The notes under the pieces are model-generated. The model ran no database searches. It saw only the letters and a list, made by a program, of their open reading frames with translations, and was not told where the DNA came from. Positions 40,943 through 49,137 of a DNA stretch of 64,000 nucleotides are shown here, piece by piece. Origin of the DNA: Breznakiella homolactica (GTDB taxonomy: Bacteria > Spirochaetota > Spirochaetia > Treponematales > Breznakiellaceae). Position 1 is the first letter of the stretch; each line of letters starts with the position of its first letter. The position numbers and the translations under genes are program-made. The DNA lies in the NCBI RefSeq assembly GCF_016616095.2, contig NZ_CP067089.2, forward strand, positions 558,001 through 622,000, read 5' to 3'.

Positions 40943-41743
40943 ATGGATACTTCTCCTGAACTGAAAGCGCTCGCGGAATTGATCCGCAGCGCCCGCTGCT
41001 GTACCGCCCTCACCGGCGCCGGGGTGAGTACCCTTTCGGGCATCAGGGATTTCAGGGGGAAAAACGGCCTATATACGGAATTCGACGCTGATAAGATATT
41101 TGATATAGAGTATTTCCGCAGGGATCCTTCATATTACTACAATGCCGCCAGAACGCTATTTTATACCCTTGATGAAATTCAGCCTTCAATTGTGCATATC
41201 GGCCTGGCACGGATGGAGCAATCGGGGCTGCTCGAGGGTATTATCACCCAGAATATTGACCTGCTCCACCAAAAAGCCGGAAGCCGGCGGGTTGTCGAAA
41301 TCCACGGCTCCCCGTCACTGCATTACTGCCTGAACTGCATGGACGGCTGTTCCCCGGAGGACTTTGATGCGGATGATGCGGTCCGCGGCAATCCCGCTGT
41401 TATGGGCTTTTCCGAGGCGGCGGCTATTGTGCGGGCAGGGGATATGCCCCGGTGCGGTATCTGCGGTTCGGTGCTTAAACCGGGAATAACTTTTTTCGGC
41501 GAGGCCCTTCCCGCAAAAGCCCTTAAAAACGCGGAAGGGCTTGCGCGGAAATCCGACCTTATGCTGGTCCTGGGAACGAGCCTTACGGTATATCCCGCCG
41601 CCTTTCTTCCGGAATACACCCTGCGGGACGGCGGGGACATTGTCCTGGTCAACAATATGGTTACCCCCATGGATTCCCGGGCCATCCTGCGTTTCGACGA
41701 TCTGGAGACGGTTTTCTCATTTCTTACATCAGAAGCCGGATAA
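40943..41743 (+). CDS. Sir2-family NAD-dependent protein deacylase
   Basis: A 266-residue sirtuin. The NAD site is TGAGVSTLSGIRDFRG (24-39) and TQNIDLLHQKAG near 102, the catalytic base His121 is in VEIHGS, and the zinc ligands are CLNC (129,132) and CGIC (171,174). The spacing between the two cysteine pairs is about ten residues longer than in most bacterial forms. It removes acyl groups from lysines with NAD+. It starts two bases after the barrel gene, so it is co-transcribed with envelope genes, an unexplained pairing. Confidence 0.92.
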   Translation: MDTSPELKALAELIRSARCCTALTGAGVSTLSGIRDFRGKNGLYTEFDADKIFDIEYFRRDPSYYYNAARTLFYTLDEIQPSIVHIGLARMEQSGLLEGIITQNIDLLHQKAGSRRVVEIHGSPSLHYCLNCMDGCSPEDFDADDAVRGNPAVMGFSEAAAIVRAGDMPRCGICGSVLKPGITFFGEALPAKALKNAEGLARKSDLMLVLGTSLTVYPAAFLPEYTLRDGGDIVLVNNMVTPMDSRAILRFDDLETVFSFLTSEAG

Positions 41744-41862
41744 AAAATTTGTTATATTTCAAAATTACGTCTTTATTAAATTGACATAAACAAGTATCAT
41801 TATAGGCAATGGATTTTAAGACGGCAATTCTAAAATCATTAAATTATATTTAGGAGGGTTTG

Positions 41863-42669
41863 ATGAAAAAATTACGGAAAGCTGTTGTTTTATTGTTTGT
41901 TCTCGCAGTTGTGTCCCCTGCTCTGATGGCACAATCCCTTAAAGGAATGAGCCTTAACGGTGCGACGGGGTTATACAATATACCGTCCGGCCGCATCGGA
42001 TGGGAACGGAGCGCCGACTTAGGACTCGATGTAGGCTACCATGCCATGATCAAGGACGGGGCAAACCACATCGCAAAGCTCAACCTGAGCCTCTTTAAAT
42101 GGGTGGAAGTGTCCGCCGCTTTTGATTTCCAGGAAAAGTACGATACTTCGAACGAAGACTGGGAACCGAACAATGACATGATCATCGGCGCTAAGCTGCA
42201 GCTGCCCACCACAAGTACCGCCATTGCCATCGGCGGTAATCTCCAGCTGATTGATATGGGGAATGACCTGACAAAGGAAACCCGCGGCCAGATTTATCTC
42301 GCGGCAACCTACGCCGGCACGTTCTTCAAAATGCCCGCGGAAACCACCATGGTGGTGGGATACACCTTCCACGAAGACATGGAAAGCGATATCGACTTTG
42401 GTATGGGTTTCGATCTCTTACTGTTCCCCGATATTTTCCAGCGGTACGTCCATTGGCTCGTGGATTTCTCCAACTTCCCCTACAGCACCGGCGCCATCCG
42501 GGGCAGCAATCCCGCCAGGGGCTGTCTGAATACCGGTGTCCGCATCGACCTCGCGGCTATTCCCGCGCTCAGCAAGTACAAACTTGTTATCGATGCCATG
42601 ATTATGGATGCCTTTGATTCGGACCGGGCGTTCTCAATCGGCGTAGTCTTCGGACTTCCCATTATGTAA
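41863..42669 (+). CDS. Outer-membrane protein, probable barrel
   Basis: A 268-residue exported protein starting at ATG 41863 (AGGAGGG upstream) with signal peptide 1-23 (ending LMAQ). The mature part begins SLKGMSLNGATGLYNIPSGR, reminiscent of YjbH-like and treponemal outer-membrane proteins, and continues in alternating strands to AFSIGVVFGLPIM. No enzymatic motif is seen. It is monocistronic, flanked by an A/T-rich leader of about 120 bases and a strong terminator, suggesting a well-expressed envelope protein of unknown function. Confidence 0.7.
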   Translation: MKKLRKAVVLLFVLAVVSPALMAQSLKGMSLNGATGLYNIPSGRIGWERSADLGLDVGYHAMIKDGANHIAKLNLSLFKWVEVSAAFDFQEKYDTSNEDWEPNNDMIIGAKLQLPTTSTAIAIGGNLQLIDMGNDLTKETRGQIYLAATYAGTFFKMPAETTMVVGYTFHEDMESDIDFGMGFDLLLFPDIFQRYVHWLVDFSNFPYSTGAIRGSNPARGCLNTGVRIDLAAIPALSKYKLVIDAMIMDAFDSDRAFSIGVVFGLPIM

Positions 42670-42688
42670 TCAGATTCTATCGAATATG

Positions 42689-42716
42689 AAAAAAGGCGCC
42701 TCAGGGCGCCTTTTTT
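42689..42716. terminator. Bidirectional rho-independent terminator
   Basis: AAAAAAGGCGCC-TCAG-GGCGCCTTTTTT, a symmetric 12-bp stem with A- and T-tracts, between the convergent barrel gene (ends 42669) and arginase gene (ends 42716). It can stop transcription from both sides. Confidence 0.95.
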
Positions 42717-43624
42717 CAGTATATGGTTCCTCCCAAAAGGCGGCTTATTATTTCCACCGCCATCCGGGCAGTCTGGTTACGCACATCGAGGACCGGGTTG
42801 ACCTCCACAATCTCCGCGGAGCCCAGGAGCTTCGATGTCCCCAGCTCTTCCGCCAGCAGCAGCACCTCCCGGTAGGAGAAGCCTCCGGTCAGGGGGATGC
42901 CGACGCCCGGGGCAATCATCGGGTCCATGGCATCCATATCAACGCTGACGTGGAGAATATCCACCCGTTCCCTGAAGAAACTGATAATCCTGCGGGCCGC
43001 TTCCGCGATGCCCAGGCGGTCAACTTCGGTCATGGTAAAGACCGTAACCCCGGCTTCGCGCATATTGTCCTTTTCAAAGGTATCCAGGTCCCGGACACCC
43101 ACCAGGGCCACATTGCGGGGGTCGAGTTTCCGGAAATTACCATGAAGGGAACACAGTTCCTCCCTGCCGTATCCGCAGGCCGCCGCCAGGGACATGCCGT
43201 GGATATTCCCGGAAGGGGTGGTTTCGGGGGTATTGAAGTCGCCGTGGGCATCGACCCAGAGGGTTCCCCATATTTTGCTCCGTTTTTTATACGCCGAACC
43301 GAGGCCGGCCAGGCTTCCGATAGCGATGGAATGGTCCCCCCCGAGAACCAGGGGAAACACACCGTCGTCCACGGCCTTTTCCACCCGCTTCGCCAGTTCA
43401 CCGCAGGCTTCGGCAATGGGGGCCAGATATTTATACCGCTCATTTCCTTCTTCCAGGTATTCCTGAGCCGGAACCGGTATACCCGGAAAGCTCTCTTCAC
43501 TTTCGTGGCCTATGTCGGCCAGAGCCTGTTTAAGCCCCGCCAGGCGTATCGCCGAGGGCCCCATATCGCTCCCCCGGCGGCTCGCCCCGAAATCCAGGGG
43601 AAGCTCTATTACCCGTACTTTCAT
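42716..43624 (-). CDS. rocF: Arginase
   Basis: A 302-residue ureohydrolase. All manganese-ligand motifs are present: LGGDHSIAIG near 103, VDAHGDFNTPETTPSGNIHGM (split here as VDAHGDFN and SGNIHGM) near 127-145, and SVDMDAMDP near 225. The start MKVRVIELPLDFGASRRG and length fit the Bacillus RocF arginases rather than agmatinase. It splits arginine to ornithine and urea. Its ATG overlaps the gltX stop by four bases, an unusual partner; together they yield and use amino acids. The substrate could be another guanidino compound. Confidence 0.88.
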   Translation of the reverse strand: MKVRVIELPLDFGASRRGSDMGPSAIRLAGLKQALADIGHESEESFPGIPVPAQEYLEEGNERYKYLAPIAEACGELAKRVEKAVDDGVFPLVLGGDHSIAIGSLAGLGSAYKKRSKIWGTLWVDAHGDFNTPETTPSGNIHGMSLAAACGYGREELCSLHGNFRKLDPRNVALVGVRDLDTFEKDNMREAGVTVFTMTEVDRLGIAEAARRIISFFRERVDILHVSVDMDAMDPMIAPGVGIPLTGGFSYREVLLLAEELGTSKLLGSAEIVEVNPVLDVRNQTARMAVEIISRLLGGTIY

Positions 43625-45114
43625 GCGGCTCCGCCGGTTTTTTTAAGGGCTTCCAGCGCCCGGTCCAGCCTTTTAAGGGATTCCTCCGCACCCAGGAGCC
43701 GGACCGACCCGAACAGCGGCGGACTGACCCGGGCGCCGGTTACGGCAACCCGGAGGAGCATCATAATATCCCCCAGCTTGACCCCTTCTTTTTCCGCCCA
43801 TTCCTTGATGAATATCTCCGCTTCCGCGTCATTCATGGATGCCATGGGAGCAATTAGGGGCCGCCCCTGTTCAAGGAGTTTCACGGTACCGGACAGGTCG
43901 CCCTTTTTCGGGATAAAATCCTCCGCCGGCGGCAGCGGCGGCAGGGAAAAGAGGTATTGTATTTTTTCCGGAACCTCATGGAGAAAAGAAATCCGTTCCT
44001 TGATCAGATACATGGCTTCCGTAAAAAGCCGTTCCTGTTCCGGTGACGGTTCCTGGCCCTGGGTGCCGAAAAGCCCTGACGCGGCCGCGTAGGGCAAGGA
44101 TAAGGCCGCCAGTTCTCGGTCATCCTTCATGCGGATATACTGCCCGTTGTACCATTCAAGTTTTTTATAATCGAAAATAGCCGGCGCCTTGTTGAGTTTC
44201 TCCAGGCTGAAACGCTCCGCCAGTTCCGGGAGATTATATATCTCCTTGCCTTCTTCATAGGACGCTCCCAGAAGGGCGACGTAATTGATAAGCGCCTCCG
44301 GAAGATAGCCCTGGCGGCGGAATTCGTCGATACTGGTCGCCCCATGGCGTTTGCTCAGTTTTTTCCCGTCCTGGCCCATCACCATGGGCAGATGGCAGTA
44401 TTCAGGATGGTCCCAGCCGAAGGCCCGGTACATGATTACGTGGAGCGGCGTTGAGGGCAGCCATTCCTGGGCCCGGAGGACGTGGCTGATTTTCATCAGA
44501 TGGTCGTCCGCCACGTTGGCAAGGTGGTAGGTGGGAAACCCGTCGGACTTGAGGAGCACGGGATCGGGGTTTACGTCATCGTTTTTCCATTCAATATCTC
44601 CCAGGAGATGGTCATGGAAACGGGTCACTTCCCCGAGGGGTATTTTGAGGCGTACCACATGGGGTTCGCCCGCGGCAGCCCGTTCGGCGGCGGCGGCCGA
44701 ATCCAGACTCCTGCAGTGGCGGTCATAGCCGGTTTCACTGGACCGGGAGGCCTCCCGTTCTTTCCGGATCTCCTCAAGCCGCTCGGAGGAACAGAAGCAG
44801 TAATAAGCTTTATCCATCCGGATGAGTTCATTGGCGTATTCCCGGTACGTTTCGGTCCGTTCCGACTGTACATAGGGCGCAGCCGGTCCGCCGATATCGG
44901 GCCCTTCGTCCCAGGCCATACCCAGCCAGTTAAACGTGTCGTACAGGTTCTGTACAAAGGATTCGTCAAACCGCGTCCGGTCGGTATCTTCCAGCCTGAG
45001 TATGAATTTCCCGTTTTTTGAACGGGCAAAAAGGTAGTTGAACAGGGCGGTGCGAACCCCGCCTACATGCTGCAAACCCGTGGGGGAGGGGGCGTACCGG
45101 TCTCGTATTTTCAT
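43621..45114 (-). CDS. gltX: Glutamyl-tRNA synthetase
   Basis: A 497-residue class I aminoacyl-tRNA synthetase that charges tRNA-Glu (and perhaps tRNA-Gln). The HIGH-type motif is PSPTGLQHVGGVRTALFNYL near 8-27 and the KMSKS-type motif GKKLSKRHGATS near 255. The start at 45114 is chosen for GGAG seven bases upstream; the frame opens five codons earlier without a ribosome site. It is followed by the arginase gene with a four-base overlap. A promoter lies at 45145 and the structured repeat immediately beyond. Confidence 0.95.
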   Translation of the reverse strand: MKIRDRYAPSPTGLQHVGGVRTALFNYLFARSKNGKFILRLEDTDRTRFDESFVQNLYDTFNWLGMAWDEGPDIGGPAAPYVQSERTETYREYANELIRMDKAYYCFCSSERLEEIRKEREASRSSETGYDRHCRSLDSAAAAERAAAGEPHVVRLKIPLGEVTRFHDHLLGDIEWKNDDVNPDPVLLKSDGFPTYHLANVADDHLMKISHVLRAQEWLPSTPLHVIMYRAFGWDHPEYCHLPMVMGQDGKKLSKRHGATSIDEFRRQGYLPEALINYVALLGASYEEGKEIYNLPELAERFSLEKLNKAPAIFDYKKLEWYNGQYIRMKDDRELAALSLPYAAASGLFGTQGQEPSPEQERLFTEAMYLIKERISFLHEVPEKIQYLFSLPPLPPAEDFIPKKGDLSGTVKLLEQGRPLIAPMASMNDAEAEIFIKEWAEKEGVKLGDIMMLLRVAVTGARVSPPLFGSVRLLGAEESLKRLDRALEALKKTGGAA

Positions 45115-45144
45115 CTGCAAACTCCGCAATTTAGATTCTCCCTA

Positions 45145-45173
45145 AGTATACCGAGCTTAGCCCGTTGAGTCCA
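45145..45173 (-). promoter_or_regulatory. Probable gltX promoter
   Basis: TGGACT (45173-45168), 17 bp, TATACT (45150-45145) on the minus strand, about 30 bases before the gltX ATG. The dispersed repeat copy begins seven bases further upstream, so it is not part of the gltX leader. Confidence 0.5.
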
Positions 45174-45179
45174 CGTTGC

Positions 45180-45496
45180 GGGGGAGCACTGAGTCTGGCA
45201 AACCGGAAGGCACCACCCGTGTGTTACCGGGTCCGCGGGGCCCGTCGGGGAAAAACGGTGTTGGCTCCTCGTCGGCCTGCGGCCTCGAAAGTCGCTCAAC
45301 ACCGTTTTTCCCCGACACCCGGCGCAGCCAGTACGGGCGGGGTGCCTTCCGGCTTAACCGGCTCTGTGCTGCCCGGTCGCGCGGGCGGCTCCCCCTCGCT
45401 CCAGCCTTGCCGCAGTAAGTGTGGAATTTTGCTTTGCACAACTCCTAAAAAACTTGACGCCATAGGCGGCAAGTCTTACGCTGCCCCCACTTCTGG
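45180..45496. repeat. Structured dispersed repeat, copy 1
   Basis: This segment shares its two ends with 57732-57890: GGGGGAGCAC-GTCTG-CAA-CCGGAA-GCACC at the start, GTGCCTTCCGGCTTAACCGG in the middle and CCCCCACTTCTGGT at the end. It is highly self-complementary. An inner perfect 20-bp stem GTCGGGGAAAAACGGTGTTG (45244-45263) pairs with 45297-45316, nested inside outer stems (CCGGAAGGCACC with GGTGCCTTCCGG, GAGCAC with GTGCT). This copy carries an extra inner arm that the other lacks. No coding frame is convincing. It fills most of the gap upstream of gltX. Confidence 0.75.
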
Positions 45497-45531
45497 TTCC
45501 CGGATACGGAGGCAAAACCCGGAATAATTAA

Positions 45532-45561
45532 ATATACCTATCGTTAGGTATATATTTTTTT
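45532..45561 (+). terminator. Terminator-like hairpin with no gene upstream
   Basis: ATATACCTA-TCGT-TAGGTATAT followed by a T-run to 45561. It would end rightward transcription, but no protein gene reads into it from the left; only the structured repeat lies there. It may mark the 3' end of an RNA made from that repeat, or be chance in an A/T-rich stretch. Confidence 0.4.
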
Positions 45562-45643
45562 CAGACCCTATCTTGTTCAGTGATGAATTCTTTTGAAGGC
45601 GTTGTAATTTAACTCACAATGGAGATTTTTCTGTGCCCAATAA

Positions 45644-45672
45644 TTGACCCTAGCGGAAAGCCGGAGTACAAT
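45644..45672 (+). promoter_or_regulatory. Promoter of the OtnK-type kinase / tdh pair
   Basis: TTGACC (45644-45649), 17 bp, TACAAT (45667-45672), a good sigma-70 match leaving a leader of about 80 nt before the ATG at 45761. Confidence 0.65.
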
Positions 45673-45760
45673 TATTCTGTCTATAAGAAAATAGGGATTT
45701 GTCAAAATATTTCTGCTGAAAGCATCTGTACAACGCTTCGCAATGCATGAGAGGTTTTGC

Positions 45761-47194
45761 ATGAACGGAATTAAAGGACTCACCCTATCGGAGCTTGCCG
45801 CCCGGTATCCGGCGTATGATACCGCTGAAATCGACAGGATACTTATCCCGGCGCTGAAGTCACTGGACCGCCAGTTTATTGTCCTGGATGATGATCCCAC
45901 GGGTATTCAGACGGTCTATGATGTAGCGGTACTGACCGTATGGGATACCGAAAGTATCGCCGCGGAAATGCGCGGTGAAGGAACCATGTTTTTTATACTT
46001 ACCAATTCCCGGAGCCTGTCCCATGATGATACGAAGGAGCTTCACCGCACCATCGCGCGGAACATCGCGGAGGCGTCGAAGCTGACCGGCCGGGATTATA
46101 TCCTGGTGAGCAGAGGCGATTCGACCCTGCGCGGCCATTATCCCGCGGAAACGGAAACCCTCCGCCGGGTGACCGAGGAAATGCTGGAAATACCGGTGGA
46201 CGGAGAAATAATCTGTCCCTTCTTTCCCGAGGGCGGCCGCTATACCGCGGATGACATTCATTTCCTCGAAGAGAATGGAAAACTCCTCCCCGTGGGAGAA
46301 TCGGAATTCGCCCGGGACAAAACCTTCGGGTATACAAGTTCAAACCTTAAGGACTGGGTAGCGGAAAAAACCGGCGGGACCTTCGGGGCCGGGGATGTGG
46401 TTTCCGTGAGCATCGATGAACTCCGCAGGGAAGATTACCGGGCTATTACGGAAAAACTGACCGGGCTTTCGGGATTCCGTAAACTGATTGTCAATGCCCT
46501 GGATTACGATGATATAAAGGTTTTCGTGATTTCCTTTATCCAAGCCGCCGCCTCGGGCAAGCGGTACATCCTCCGGTCCGCGGCGGGAATTTTAAAGGTC
46601 CTCCTGGGTAAACCCGGCCGGCCCCTTCTCGGCGGCGCTGAACTCCGGAGCGGCAGTTCAAGGGGCGGCATAATCATTGCCGGTTCACATGTAAGCAAAA
46701 CCACCCGGCAGCTGGAAAAGCTTAAGGAACTGCCGGATGTGGTGTTCCTCGAACTGAACCAGCATCTGGCGCTGGACAGCGCCGCCTTCGCCGGTGAGAT
46801 AAGCCGGGTGCAGAACCTCGCGGAAAAGGAAATCGAAGCGGGCCGTACCGCGGTGATCCAGACCCGGCGGGAACGGTTCGATCTCAATACCGGGAACCGG
46901 GAGGATGAACTCCGGCTGGCGGTTACTATTTCCGACGGCCTTACGGGGATCGTCGCGAATCTGCGGACGGCCCCGGGGTTTATTATTGCCAAGGGCGGCA
47001 TAACCTCCAGCGATGTGGGAACCAAGGGGCTCAAGGTCAGGAGGGCCATGGTAATGGGACAGATTCTTCCGGGAATCCCTGTCTGGAAGACCGGTCCTGA
47101 AAGCCGTTTCCCTGGTATAGCCTATGTGATTTTTCCCGGAAATGTAGGGAGTGACAATGCTTTGAAAGAAGCGGTAGAAAAACTTCGGGGGTAA
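45761..47194 (+). CDS. Four-carbon acid sugar kinase (OtnK/DUF1537 family)
   Basis: A 477-residue kinase of the DUF1537 family, starting at ATG 45761 (GAGAGG six bases upstream). The N-terminal domain has the signature [17 protein letters not shown] near 38 and [14 protein letters not shown] near 117. The C-terminal nucleotide-binding domain has [18 protein letters not shown] near 307, [20 protein letters not shown] near 405 and the end VIFPGNVGS. Family members phosphorylate D-threonate, D-erythronate or 3-oxo-tetronates. It starts a two-gene operon with a Tdh-type dehydrogenase, which could make its 3-oxo substrate. Confidence 0.88.
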   Translation: MNGIKGLTLSELAARYPAYDTAEIDRILIPALKSLDRQFIVLDDDPTGIQTVYDVAVLTVWDTESIAAEMRGEGTMFFILTNSRSLSHDDTKELHRTIARNIAEASKLTGRDYILVSRGDSTLRGHYPAETETLRRVTEEMLEIPVDGEIICPFFPEGGRYTADDIHFLEENGKLLPVGESEFARDKTFGYTSSNLKDWVAEKTGGTFGAGDVVSVSIDELRREDYRAITEKLTGLSGFRKLIVNALDYDDIKVFVISFIQAAASGKRYILRSAAGILKVLLGKPGRPLLGGAELRSGSSRGGIIIAGSHVSKTTRQLEKLKELPDVVFLELNQHLALDSAAFAGEISRVQNLAEKEIEAGRTAVIQTRRERFDLNTGNREDELRLAVTISDGLTGIVANLRTAPGFIIAKGGITSSDVGTKGLKVRRAMVMGQILPGIPVWKTGPESRFPGIAYVIFPGNVGSDNALKEAVEKLRG

Positions 47195-47196
47195 GT

Positions 47197-48219
47197 ATGA
47201 AAGCGCTGGTAAAAAAAGAAGCCGGGGTGGGTATCTGGATGCAGGATGTGCCCGTTCCCGAGATCGGCCCCAATGATCTCCTGGTTAAGATCAGAAAAAC
47301 CGCCATCTGCGGCACCGATGTCCATATCTACAAATGGGATGCCTGGTCACAGAAGACAATTAAGCCCCCCATGGTTATCGGCCATGAATTCGTCGGTGAG
47401 ATTGTGGAAATCGGCTCCTCGGTCACCGGCTGGTCCGTGGGGGAACGGATTTCCGGGGAAGGCCATATTGTCTGCGGAACCTGCCGTTCCTGTCTGGCGG
47501 GCCGGCGCCACCTCTGCCCCAATACCAGCGGAATCGGGGTCAACCGGGATGGGTGCTTCGCCGAATACCTGTGCCTGCCCGCGTCAAACGCCTGGCGGGT
47601 CCACCCCTCCATATCCGATGAAGAGGCGGCGATTTTCGATCCCTTCGGAAACGCGACCCACACGGCGCTTTCCTTTGAAATGATCGGCGAAGACGTTCTG
47701 ATCAGCGGGGCGGGACCCATCGGCTGCATGGCTGCGGCGATCTGCCGCCATGTGGGCGCCCGGCGGGTCGTTGTTACGGACCTCAATCCCTGGAGACTCG
47801 ATCTGGCGAAAAAACTGGGCGCTACCCATACCATCGACGTAAAGAACGATTCGGTGGCCGCATTTATTAAGCGGGAAGGGATGCACGGGTTCGATATCGG
47901 ACTGGAAATGTCCGGATCCGGAGACGCCTTCGAGTCCATGCTGGAAGGCATGTACCACGGCGGGCGGATAGCTCTCCTGGGAATCCTTCCGCCGGAAACG
48001 AAGATCGACTGGGATCAGGTTATTTTTAAGGGGCTCCATCTTAAGGGCATTTACGGCCGCGAGATTTTTGAAACCTGGTATAAAATGCAGGCCATGCTCA
48101 CCAGCGGATTATCGATTGCTCCGGTGATAACCCACCGATTTGCTTTTGATGACTTCCAGAAAGGGTTTGACGCCATGCTCAGCGGGGAAAGCGGCAAGGT
48201 TATTCTCAGTTTCGAATAG
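47197..48219 (+). CDS. tdh: L-threonine 3-dehydrogenase-type zinc dehydrogenase
   Basis: A 340-residue zinc-dependent medium-chain dehydrogenase that closely follows E. coli Tdh (341). Catalytic zinc ligands are in [12 protein letters not shown] (Cys, His) and GHEFVGE; the structural zinc has CGTCRSC and HLC; the NAD motif is [12 protein letters not shown] near 168; and [15 protein letters not shown] near the end is a Tdh hallmark. The known reaction is L-threonine to 2-amino-3-ketobutyrate. The usual partner Kbl is absent; the gene starts two bases after the sugar-acid kinase, so a four-carbon acid such as threonate may be the real substrate. Confidence 0.85.
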   Translation: MKALVKKEAGVGIWMQDVPVPEIGPNDLLVKIRKTAICGTDVHIYKWDAWSQKTIKPPMVIGHEFVGEIVEIGSSVTGWSVGERISGEGHIVCGTCRSCLAGRRHLCPNTSGIGVNRDGCFAEYLCLPASNAWRVHPSISDEEAAIFDPFGNATHTALSFEMIGEDVLISGAGPIGCMAAAICRHVGARRVVVTDLNPWRLDLAKKLGATHTIDVKNDSVAAFIKREGMHGFDIGLEMSGSGDAFESMLEGMYHGGRIALLGILPPETKIDWDQVIFKGLHLKGIYGREIFETWYKMQAMLTSGLSIAPVITHRFAFDDFQKGFDAMLSGESGKVILSFE

Positions 48220-48257
48220 CGTGCCGCGGGTCCGGACGGTTTTTAACTCCGCCGGGA

Positions 48258-48971
48258 TCAGTGGATTCTTCTGGCAAAGTCGACGAAGCGGAAGCGGTCC
48301 GGCCGGTGGCGGGATTCGCTGTACTGGAAGATTTCACCGTCCTGCAGGTACACCAGGGACCTGACCACCACCAGAAGATCGTACTGGTCGAGGTCAAGGT
48401 TCTGACGGTCCTCTTCGGTGGAATGCTCCACCACCACTTCCTTATGGGCAAAACTGATTTTAAGCCCCAGCTCTTTTTCAAGATATTCGTAGAGTGAATT
48501 TTCACAGACCGCGGTGTTCAGCATCGGAACAAACCGGTCGTTGAGGTAATCCTTGTCCAGAATTATCCGTTTGCCGCCGATCTCCCGGCTCCGGGCGATA
48601 AACCAGAGCCGGTCCTTGGGTTCCATGCGGAGCTTCTCCCGTATATGGGAAGGGCCTTCTTCCAGCGCCAGGTTGATGACCCGGGTTTTTGTGGGAAGCT
48701 CCATATGCCGGCTCAGTTCCCTGAAACTGATAAGGTTGGAAACGGAAAAGTCATACCGCGAGAGGCCGAGTACCACCGAGCCTTTTCCCTTTACCCGGGT
48801 GATATATCCCTGGGATTCCAGAAGGTTGAGGGATTTTCTCACCGTGTCCCGGGAGTAGGTGTAGGCTTCCATGAGTTCGCTTTCCGACGGCAGAAGGCTG
48901 CCTTCCGGGAATTCACCCTGTTCTATCCGGTCCGCCATTTGGGCGTATAAATGCATATATTTTCTGTTCAT
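48258..48971 (-). CDS. treR: Trehalose operon repressor, GntR family with UTRA domain
   Basis: A 237-residue regulator. The N-terminal winged helix (1-70) reads MADRIEQGEFPEGSLLPSES then AYTYSRDTVRKSLNLLESQG. The C-terminal UTRA ligand domain (about 88-230) includes FIARSREIGGKRIILDKDYL and ends in ESRHRPDRFRFVDFARR. Overall it looks like the Bacillus TreR group, which binds trehalose-6-phosphate. It lies just downstream of treC in the same direction with its own TATAAT promoter, and likely binds the CTATACGTACA sites at 53880-53922. Confidence 0.85.
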   Translation of the reverse strand: MNRKYMHLYAQMADRIEQGEFPEGSLLPSESELMEAYTYSRDTVRKSLNLLESQGYITRVKGKGSVVLGLSRYDFSVSNLISFRELSRHMELPTKTRVINLALEEGPSHIREKLRMEPKDRLWFIARSREIGGKRIILDKDYLNDRFVPMLNTAVCENSLYEYLEKELGLKISFAHKEVVVEHSTEEDRQNLDLDQYDLLVVVRSLVYLQDGEIFQYSESRHRPDRFRFVDFARRIH

Positions 48972-48998
48972 GGCACTGCTATGGAAACCTCGGCATTA

Positions 48999-49027
48999 AT
49001 TATACCATATTACCGGAAATCCTGAAA
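48999..49027 (-). promoter_or_regulatory. Probable treR promoter (extended -10)
   Basis: TGGTATAAT on the minus strand (-10 at 49004-48999) with only a weak -35 (TTTCAG, 49027-49022, 17 bp). The leader would be about 20 nt. Confidence 0.5.
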
Positions 49028-49054
49028 CCCGGAATGCCGGTTCCGGGTTTCAGG
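49021..49054. terminator. Perfect hairpin between treC and treR
   Basis: CCTGAAACCCGGAA-TGCCGG-TTCCGGGTTTCAGG, a 14-bp perfect stem. It lies beyond the treC stop and next to the treR promoter and has no T-tract, so it may act as an mRNA 3' end barrier. Confidence 0.55.
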
Positions 49055-49137
49055 CGGACCGTTTCTGCCGGCGGAAAACGCCGGTGCAGGATTCCGGTCC
49101 GGGATGGGTACCGCTGCTGTTTCCCGGGCATGAGGTA

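Noticed and set aside
42686-44092. A 468-codon open frame on the plus strand
   Set aside because: It is antisense to arginase and gltX, both complete with catalytic motifs, and has the low-complexity look of a shadow frame.
45180-45496. Small protein genes on either strand within the repeat region
   Set aside because: The open frames exist in several phases at once, have no ribosome sites, and follow from the GC-rich inverted repeats.
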